Positions 1 through 8,600 of a stretch of 24,011 nt of DNA are shown here, piece after piece. Origin of the DNA: Phoronis australis (Eukaryota > Phoronida > Phoronidae); the NCBI GenBank assembly GCA_002633005.1, contig NMRA01000361.1:288858-312868 (forward strand), given 5' to 3'. Both the position numbers and the translations under genes were made by a program. The notes below the pieces were generated by a model, which was not told the DNA's origin, did no database searches, and saw only the letters and a program-made list of their open reading frames with translations. Each line of letters begins with the position of its first letter. Position 1 is the first letter of the stretch.

Positions 1-162
1 GTCTGTTGAGAATTCGAACAGCCAATCAAAAACGCCGATGTAAACAAAATTCCTGAGGAAAATTAAGCGATGCCTGCGTGCTGGCTACCACCTGTCGGCA
101 CGCAGGGAAACAGCGAGCTGGGATGGGAGCTGAACAACTTGAAAGTCAACGAGCCCATCCAG
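1..162 (+). other. Possible first exon with 31-codon open frame, gene unknown
   Basis: A more GC-rich stretch ends at a plausible donor, ATCCAG|GTATGC, after base 162. An ATG at 70 opens a frame of 31 codons that reaches the donor in phase 0; the protein starts MPACWLPPVG and ends KVNEPIQ. A CCAAT motif lies at about 21-26. I do not recognise the peptide. It could be the first coding exon of an unknown gene, or a 5' untranslated exon of AKTIP. If it were spliced to the acceptor at 5621, the frame would end at once (CAG|CCT TGA), so the ATG at 70 would then be an upstream ORF. A 9-bp inverted repeat (CCTGCGTGC at 73-81, GCACGCAGG at 98-106) follows the ATG directly. Confidence 0.35.
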
Positions 163-2580
163 GTATGCAACAGTTACATCTGTTGTCGAAAATCATGATT
201 CTATTTTTGGAGTGCGGGGATTCCTAGACACTCTTTTACATAGGAATGGAATTCTTACTGCTTACTAAGGCCATGGGCTCAGAATTTCAGAAATGCTCAA
301 TCAGTCACCTTACAACTCCAAGCTTCTGAAAACAGGTCTGCCGGTAATAGAAGTCGGGATTTCTTGTCTTGACAAGAGTATAAATTCGGAATTTTCAGCG
401 CTGCTGAATTTAAATTTCTCAGTTCTTCTAACTTTCAAAAATAGAAACCTCCCAGTTCTGTAATACTTTCATGTGGAGAATTTCTCGCTTACACTGGTCA
501 CCGCTCAGATTCCCTTAACCCCAGCCAACTTCTAGGATGCCTATTCAGCACGCCCTTTGCATTGATGTAGATCTGAGCTAATGAAGTGGAAAGGTAATTG
601 CTAGCATTACTGCCTCAACAATGGTTGCTCTTAGTACCCCCAATTTGGTTTCCTCTGACATTTGCAGAGTTACAGCCTGCAACTCTGGAGAGTAGTTTTA
701 ACTTGGTACATTATAAATATTACAAAATGACTAAAAAGGTTAACTTGTGTTTATCTTCACAAAGGGCCACTTCCCAAAGGAACGGTATGTTTCATATTGG
801 TTTTCGTTATTAAATTTTTAATGCTTCTGCCCACTTGTTTTTTTTCACCGGGAACGGGTTGATAACTTTTTATCTAAGTTTTATACCTAAAGTAGCAAAA
901 CCGTGATAGATTTTAATCGCCAGCAAAACTTAGTTAAGTTCATTGTGAGTCCATCCCTAAACTTTCCACATTACAGGTACACTTAATATTTCGCGTGTCA
1001 TTAAAGTTTAATTTTTATTAGAAAGCAATCATAAAATATATACAAAAGTAATCACACGTCTCTCTTGTCACAATAGCAGTGGCTTTCTGGTTCCAATAGC
1101 GATATTCAGTTGAATCTCATTGGCGGGAAATACAAAAATCACGTGACAAGTCGAAGCTTCGCGCATTCTCTCCCCGTTGTTCTATTAGATGCACTCAGTG
1201 GGCAGTGCCGACAAACTCAGTTACGCCACGCCCACCATAGTTACCTCTTGCGCAGTCCCACTGAGCGCAAACCAAAAATGGAATTCGGTCCCCAGCATAC
1301 AAACTACGTGAATAGGTTCTTTTAAATGGAGTTCCTCATGTGGCGCCAAAGCATCACAAAGGCCTTAGGAGGAAGAGGGAAAGCTGTAATTAATTGAGCT
1401 CATTCACAGATGACTTACAAATTCACATGAACTTTGAGCGTTATTCGTGTGTCAGATCGCTTCTGGGTCCCGCAGTTATTCACATAGCACAAATAGCCTA
1501 CAACTGTATGAGGCGGGTTGAGAGGGTAGTAGTAGCTAAGAGGAAAAACGTTGGGCAAGGAAAGAAAATGATGGGCAAAGAAATTCATTCATATTGTGGA
1601 GCATTTCGGATATGAAAAAAGTGTTTCATGAGGATTCACTGACGGTGATAAATTTGCCTTGTACGCTTTAACTGTGGGTTGCGGTCAATCTAGTATCGCC
1701 GACTCAGATCTTGAAAAATGCGGGTTCATACATCCTTGTGATTTTTTTCAAAATGTTTTATTTTAGATTATTCGGGCCAATATTTTTAAAGAGCATAAGC
1801 AAAATTTTGGCCCAAAATAGCCCATTTTGGTGCACATAGGTAAAGTAAGTAAAGCCGTTTTAAAACGGTGCAATTGAAAGGTAGAGATAAAATGTTTACA
1901 TTTTTTTTTGTAAAAATTGAACCTTTCTATCAAAAGACAGTCTTTTCACTTTTAAAGAGGTTTCCCACCTGAATTTGAGCGCAAAATGTAGTAAATTCTG
2001 TCCGTTTTTGTGTGTAACCATTTATTAAGTGCTTTGGGGGCCAATTTGTGGTATGCTGGTGATTTCAAATAATATTTTCTTGTCAGTTTTCTGTATCACC
2101 AAGAAACTAAAAAAATAAATATTGGGCTTTTTGTTTGTTTCCAACTAGCCCGGATTATGGAAGGAACGTACCATCTCTTTCTTGATTACGGGCATTCGGC
2201 AGTTGTAACTTGTGAACCTCATCAAGGTGCTTCATTATTTTTTTGCAAATATATTTCTGTGACTGTGACAATGGTGGGCATCTATAGTGTGCTGTGTGGA
2301 CTTTCTGTAGCCTGCCCAAGTAAAAATTAGAAAGTAACTCCATGTTTTCAGACGCAAAATAGGGTCTGACTGTATTCTGGAGATTCCTCATGAAGTCTTC
2401 AGCGATCAATCATTATAAATATAGACGAAAATTTTACCACTGTGAATTTTTTAGACGTACGTCGATAGATCGTTGTCTGAGGGGTGTTCACGACGGCGGT
2501 GCAACATTCGTGGTTTCAAGCCAAATGAACGAGACAAGAAAATGTTATTGTTTTTTGAACCGTGAAAAACACGAAAAACC
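163..2580. other. Non-coding region, no gene recognised
   Basis: This stretch is AT-rich, with only short open frames on both strands and none that I recognise. A slightly more GC-rich patch at about 1090-1330 contains an E-box (CACGTG, about 1140) and a short inverted repeat (CTCAGTGGG near 1194, CCCACTGAG near 1257). The longest open frame is 84 codons on the minus strand (2155-2409), discussed in the findings. The rest shows nothing I can name. Confidence 0.5.
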
Positions 2581-2585
2581 ACTGT

Positions 2586-2945
2586 AGACGTCAAAAATGC
2601 GAACAGAGAAAGGAATATTTGAAGAAAAATTGAAAGAACTTATAAATTATTCAGATTCCGCGAGTTTGATGACGTCTTAGCCCGCTCGGTTCGGCCCTTG
2701 CTCACGAGACCACCAAGTAAACCTTCATGCAAAACTACAGTGCATTAAGCCGTAAAAGTTGGTTGATAACTTTCTAGAGACACGTAGAAGAGTAAAGATT
2801 TTGTTGTAGCTGCTAGGTATATGTCAAGTGAAATTAATTATTTTTCATTGACGTCAAGAATTTCGTCTGGTCCTCCTGGTAGCCAAACCGTGTCTTTTAT
2901 TTGATGGCGTCACAGGGCACTCCGTCCGGCGTGACGTCATAAAAG
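2586..2945. promoter_or_regulatory. Cluster of CRE-like motifs
   Basis: Two perfect palindromic CRE sites, TGACGTCA, lie at 2849-2856 and 2932-2939. Three one-mismatch relatives lie at 2586 (AGACGTCA), 2670 (TGACGTCT) and 2904 (TGGCGTCA). The last perfect site runs directly into an ATAAAAG stretch that could act as a TATA-like element. CRE motifs bind CREB/ATF-type bZIP factors in animals. The cluster is 2.7 kb upstream of the first recognised AKTIP exon on the same strand. Whether it is a promoter or enhancer is inference. Confidence 0.35.
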
Positions 2946-3625
2946 AAATGCATCCACACATTTATCTTTTAACCGAGTTTTTGCGGGTGCCAATTTGATA
3001 TCTTGTACAAGTACGCCAATTAGTGCTAGCATACAGCAGAGGTAGAAAGAAACAAAACGGTAGACAATCATCCATAGACAAACTAGTTATTGGTTGAGTA
3101 TGCTGTACTTGAAACTTAGGGGTACATTCCCACTTTTAGTAGAGTTTAGAGATGCATTCATTCAAAATCCCATTTACGCTGCTGAATGATCCGTAAAGGA
3201 TCTGGAGCCAGGATCTAATCTTTTTACTGGAAAATGAAATTGTTTTTAACTTTTTCTGTTTTATTTTTGTGTAAACTCGAGATATAATTTCTGTTTTTCC
3301 CGGTGCTCCAGTCTGTTAGGGTTAGTTATGTCTAGTCTAAATTCGCACTTGATAAACACAAAATTTAAGCTACAAACTGTAGATTTCTAGTATAAAATGG
3401 AAATTTCGAGTTGAGACTGGGGTCATCAAGTGCAATCCAGGGTTTGACAGCCATTCACATAAGTCGCATTTATCTTGCCAGTTTCAGTTGGACACTGACT
3501 GCTAGGCAGACTGAAATGTGAAAAATAATTTTGAATTAGATTTCAAACATGAATATTAAACCCCGGGCGCTGGTCGTGCATAGTCAATATTTCCACAAAT
3601 ATTCTGCTCATGCACATTGTAGCTG

Positions 3626-3654
3626 AATTCACCAAACTAACGGTTTGGTGAATT
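3626..3654. repeat. Perfect 12-bp hairpin
   Basis: AATTCACCAAAC at 3626-3637 and its exact reverse complement at 3643-3654 are separated by five bases (TAACG). It could be a MITE relic or a cruciform-forming site. No function can be assigned from sequence. Confidence 0.7.
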
Positions 3655-3708
3655 AATTAAAGTACAATTTTGTTGTCTCCGATTGCCAAAAAGTACTGCT
3701 ACTCTTTA

Positions 3709-3762
3709 GCGCCATCTATTAGATTTTTGTGAAATTGCTGTTTTCGTGCTGCCATCTATTGA
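3709..3762 (-). promoter_or_regulatory. Two CTCF-like motifs 40 bp apart
   Basis: On the minus strand both sites read as the insulator-type core YAGATGGC: CTAATAGATGGCGC (3722-3709) and TCAATAGATGGCAG (3762-3749). Each matches 12 of 14 positions of the animal CTCF consensus CCASYAGRKGGCRS. They have the same orientation and a spacing of exactly 40 bp. Binding is not shown, and the pair could instead be a direct repeat left by a mobile element. Confidence 0.3.
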
Positions 3763-4397
3763 TGCAGCTTGTAACTAGAATTGCGTGAATCGATTTGGAG
3801 AACTTGTCAAATAGTCAAGAAGTTATATCTGAAATTCACCCGTATATTCAGGAGTTATTCAATATTTCAATCTGCTAGCAGCTTTATCTCACCATGTGTG
3901 ACATGTAGTTACTATTAGGTAAGACTCTGTCTTATGTTTGGACCCTTTTCCACGAAGATAGGAACTGAGTGAATGTGTTGCTGTGTGTTGGCCAGTTTTC
4001 ACTTTCACTGGCTTCAGTCGGGTTTTCAATTTAATTTCCCTGCCTCTGGATTTAATGAGAATCTTGGTTTTCGTTGACGTAGGATAAACCCTATTTTTAT
4101 ATTTTGAATGACGGGGGTTAGTACTGCCAGTAAGTGTGACTCGGTCTGGGGATCTGACTGAAGATGTTTAAAATGTCAAAACCCAGTTCGACAAAACATG
4201 GCCGTCCGCAGTGAATTTGTTGAATATGCAATGGTGGGCGTTTAGGTGAATGTGAAGGTAAACTGAACTCGTACGGTAAAGTACACGTTATACATTTTTC
4301 CTCTGTCTGAATGTAAATATGGCTGAACTAAATGTGACAATGATTTGATGTGTTGTTTTATTTAAAACGACACTCTAATCATATGTGCATTGTATTA

Positions 4398-4447
4398 TAA
4401 TCAGCCCCTCGACAAAAAGCTATAGCATCAAGGCTAAGGGCTGATTA
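4398..4447. repeat. Short inverted repeat
   Basis: TAATCAGCCC at 4398-4407 is repeated in inverted form as GGGCTGATTA at 4438-4447, with about 30 bases between. The size suggests a small hairpin or the remnant ends of a MITE. Confidence 0.55.
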
Positions 4448-4572
4448 AAGATGCCTGGGGTCTGATTGAATTAAGTAACCAAACGAGATCTGTCTGTAGG
4501 CCTATTGCAGCGTAGGCACGTAACTGGTCTGTACCCTAAATAAGTATTACAGACTGGTGTAAAATTTTACCA

Positions 4573-4962
4573 CTGATGCCTGCACCCGGCAAACTAATTT
4601 TGCGTACTTCAATTTGGTGTGGGTTGGTGAGACAAACTGATGCCTGCGCCAGTCTGAAAGTACTGTTAGCTCCCAAATTTCTGCCAGTTGTTCATAGGTT
4701 TTTTAACGGTTATCACAACGGAAATTGATTACATTGAGTGTGGAGTGGTGAGCAACACTCCCCCCATGTGATTAATCCATATGACCTGCATATGTGAGCA
4801 CTCATTGTCATCAATTTTGGTTCTGATAAGCGTTAAAAATTCCATAAGTCACTTCCAGTAATTTGGGAACTTAGTCTGGCTTCAGTTTGGCGCAGGTATC
4901 AGTTTGGCTCACCAATCCACACCAAAACGAGGTGTAGCAAATCACTTTAGCACAGGCATCAG
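4573..4962. mobile_element. Foldback (hairpin) MITE of about 390 bp
   Basis: The element is an inverted repeat over almost its whole length. It begins CTGATGCCTGC at 4573 and ends CATCAG at 4962, and each arm is roughly 165-170 bp. Conserved blocks, given as left arm and the matching right-arm position, include TTTGGTGTGG (4614; right about 4925-4916), ACTGATGCCTGCGCC (4636; right about 4903-4889), CTCCCAAATT (4670; right about 4869-4860) and AATTGATTACA (4724; right about 4818-4808). Only about 55 bp near 4742-4797 is unpaired. Similarity may continue outward about 20 bp on each side, so the true ends and the target-site duplication are uncertain. There is no open frame, so this would be a non-autonomous DNA transposon. 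Confidence 0.75.
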
Positions 4963-4974
4963 ACCTAGGCTTTG

Positions 4975-5620
4975 TGTGAATTTAAACCAAATTTCCCTGG
5001 CTTCAAAAATAAGGTAGTAACTCTTGGTTAATCTTTCTTTGGAGTGACCCTATGAGTAAGATTGAGACACAGTTTACGAAAAAGTCTGTATAGCGTATGG
5101 CTTTAGATTTAAAACTACTGTGTGTAAAATTCAAAATATCTGCATTTAAAAATGCTCTGTTAAGTAATAAGTGAAAGTTGAAATTGTTTATGCCTTAGGG
5201 AATGCCACACCACTTAATCCAACATATGACCATTGAGCCTGGCAAAAGTGATTCTGGTCATGAAATATCAAAGGGAAATTGTTAAGGTTATTTATCACAT
5301 GCACTCCTTCTTGTGTTGTTCAAACATTTTCTTTGACATCCTTGCAAATTCTCTAGAGCAAGTTTAGAATGTGGCAAGTGACGTCTAAACACAAAGATCA
5401 AAGGAATCACGTTCGGGAAATCCCTAAAATGACATGGAATGTTTCCTTGAAGGCTTGAGAACAGCAGAATTTTTATATAGGAAAATGACGTTCTTAATTA
5501 GCTTACCCACCAGGCAGAATCACTGAACAGTGTTGTGTCAAATCCTAACGCATCAATGTACTCATCATGGTTTGCACTTAAGTCTTTGTCTTATTATTGA
5601 TTTAATTTGATTTGATTTAG
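4975..5620. other. Non-coding stretch before the first AKTIP exon
   Basis: This is AT-rich sequence without any supported exon. It ends in a pyrimidine-rich tract and a TTTAG acceptor at 5620, which opens the first recognised AKTIP exon. Confidence 0.5.
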
Positions 5621-5644
5621 CCTTGAAGATGTGGTAGAGTACCA
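5621..5644 (+). promoter_or_regulatory. AKTIP 5' leader with a two-codon upstream ORF
   Basis: Between the acceptor at 5620 and the AKTIP start at 5645 lies ATG TGG TAG (5629-5637), an upstream ORF of two codons that ends 7 bases before the main start. ATGs this close can lower initiation at the main start or pass it on by reinitiation. The effect here is inference and depends on this start being correct. Confidence 0.4.
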
Positions 5645-8600
5645 ATGACTGGTTCAACGCGAGACGACAAAAATATGGAGTCGCCACCAAATCAGGTTTT
5701 TTAAGTTGTTTTTCTTGTATTTTATCTTTTGTCCAACTGGCAGTATGCTAGAAAAAAGTCATGTGGTCTTGTATGCGAGTTAGTGTACAAGAATAATGTG
5801 TCAAACACCAGGAATATTGCACGTGAGGTGGATAATGGGTTGTGTAACTTAAATGGCTTTGCACGCAGTCGTCATCTTTATTCGCTAAGCTTTCAGTTCA
5901 TAGAATGTTGTACAAGCTTTGTGTCAACTTCATCGTCAGTCAGTCATAACTTAGTTTATCTTTAGTTTTACTGACATTGACTGAGACTTTCTACAGAAAA
6001 CATCTTTTGTCTATTAGCATAAATATGCCGTTGCCTTCTAGTTATTTCACATTCTTGTTTCAGAGTACAAGTGGTGATTCTAAAGGTCGGCCGGGGTCAC
6101 GGGTTCTACCTCGGGCAACTGACACGCCCACTTCTGGGCGGTCACTTGACAGACAGAATAGTACACCCAAGGGAGTCATGAATTACGGACCATTCTTTTT
6201 GGAATACTCATTGTTAGCGGAATAGTAAGTATTAAGTGTTCTGTGAATGGCCACATTCCATCATAAGGTGAACTCTGTGCTGTTTAACCGCAGTAATTCT
6301 GCTCACCTGCCTAGCAGCGCATGATGCTCCAGCTTATTATCATAGTTGTGCCATCACTACCAAGTTTTGCAGTGCACAGTCTGTTGCAATGCTGGTAACA
6401 TACTTTTACCTTGGGAGTAAATGAGGCTAAGTGTTGACTCATGCAAATCATTGTTATCCAAAATCATCCACTATGAGGGTAGTTACCAAGGCATTTATTT
6501 GACTTCAGTTATTAAGTGTTATTTTACTCTATTGTAGTAGCCAGGCTATGTGGAATTTGACTTCTGGAATTGTTCAGCGAGTTGCTACTATATTTGAGTA
6601 ACAACTTTGTAAATTAAAGTAATTTAATTGTGCACCGTGTTCCTATTAGGTTTAGTAACGATTTAGTCGCCAAGTTATAGTCATAGTACTGTTATACTCA
6701 TAGCACAAGTCTTAGCTATCATAATAGTGCAAGTCATAGTTATAGTCATAGTACAAATTATGGCTATAGTCATAGTTCATGTCATAGTACAAGTCATAAC
6801 GCTACATTTCAGTAACCAGCTACAAAAGCAGCAGTTACCAGGTGTCTATGTCATGCCATCAGCCAACTCAGTATTATGTAAGTATTAATTCGAAGAAGTG
6901 TTAAAAACCAGCAGTTTCATGATTTCGGCATGTTGCTATACTGTTAAAATCCCTATATAATTATAGCTCATAATTTCAAACAAAGCGTACTACAACAAAC
7001 AAATAATGATATATTTTGTGATTTCTGATGGAGAAATTGTCAATGATTTGTACCTTCGAGTGACAATAATACCAGCGTATTCAGTGTTTTCTGCAATTTT
7101 CTATCATGTAAGTATTAACTATGTTTTGGGCCATTTGCTAATGGTTGGATATAACATGCCCGAATTTTGAGAACCAGTTTTCTCCACTGAATAACAGGCA
7201 TCAAACTGGTTCTCAAAATACGGACACATTATATCCAACTGATGCCACCTATTCAGTATGTTGTATCAATAATGATATCAGCCATTTCAGCATGGCAATA
7301 GTCTGATATAACGTATCTGCATTATAATCTTGAGAACAAGTTTGATGCCCGTTATTCAGTGCAGAAAACTGGTTCTCAAAATTCAGGCACGTTATATCTG
7401 ACCATTACCTTTGAGTATTTACCATGCTTTGCTCTCCTGGGATCAACATGATCCATTCTGGTAAAAAAATCATAATTAACATCATGGAATTCTTTGAGAA
7501 CTGTTCAAATCGATGAAATAATCATTTATTGATGAGACTCACTTAATGTTCTTAATTTGTAAAAACGAAGAGGCCTTGGACCCGTTCCAAGAAACCTGAC
7601 TTAGCTCAGACAAATCTTAAATTTGAGTCAAATTTAAGTTAAAATTTCAATTTGCTCTTAAAGTCCGTTCCAAGAAAGTGGTCTTAGGTTTGACTTAAGT
7701 TTTGACTTGAGCTTGGAATGACTAACTTACCAGATGACTTTGTAGAAGTTTCAAAGTTTGGAAGTTGAGACAAATCTAATACTTATATGTAAAAGATGAA
7801 CTTAAGTCCGTTTCTTGGAAACGGACCCTTATGTTTAAAGCCTGGGTGTATTACACGTGTGTGTGGTTTGATTATGGCTATATAAACCTGGGATATTATT
7901 TCTTTCAGTATGGCATGGAGTGTTGTTTCTTCGACAAGGCCTGTACCAAGAGGGTATCTTTCGCTTCTCACTCTTGATTCCTGACAATTACCCAGAGGGA
8001 GACTGCCCTGTGCGTACCCAGTGATAAGTTCATCATTATCATTTTGGAAGTTTTATTACGAAATTGTCATTCCGAGGGAGACAGTTGCGTTCGTGTTGAG
8101 TTTAAAAATTTGTTATTGCCAAAACTGCAATGTTCATGGCTCACCGAGTACTCTCTGCTTACTATAATCATAATTTTCACTTGTCAGAAAAAATTAACCC
8201 TAAAATGACTTTGGATTGATAAAGATACCCTAAAATTCCTTCGGAGTCATGAAGATAATTTAGCATTTAGGAAATTACTGGCATGTGGTACATGTTAGTT
8301 TTGCCCATTTATTTCTCGTTACGTCCATTACAGTCATCCGTAGAATGTAAGACTTTTTTATTGTTGTCTACTTCAGCGTTTAGTATTCGATCCACCAGTC
8401 TTTCATCCCCTTGTTGACCCTGATTCTGGAGAACTCGATGTGAAGCGAGCCTTTACAAAGTGGAGGTGCGTAGTGTGTGTTGATGAAATTCATTTGTACC
8501 CACCAGTCTGCTTCATTATAGTATAGGGCAGGATTGGCATTGCTATGATCTCACATTTATTTGCTGTCTCACACATTTGGACTTGAACAGAAATCAGTTT

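Larger units (their letters stand above)
2946..4572. other. Non-coding region with short hairpins and CTCF-like motifs
   Basis: No coding exon can be supported here. The identifiable pieces are a 12-bp hairpin at 3626-3654, a pair of GCCATCTATT motifs exactly 40 bp apart (3709-3722 and 3749-3762) and an inverted repeat of about 10 bp at 4398-4447. All are listed separately. Confidence 0.5.
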
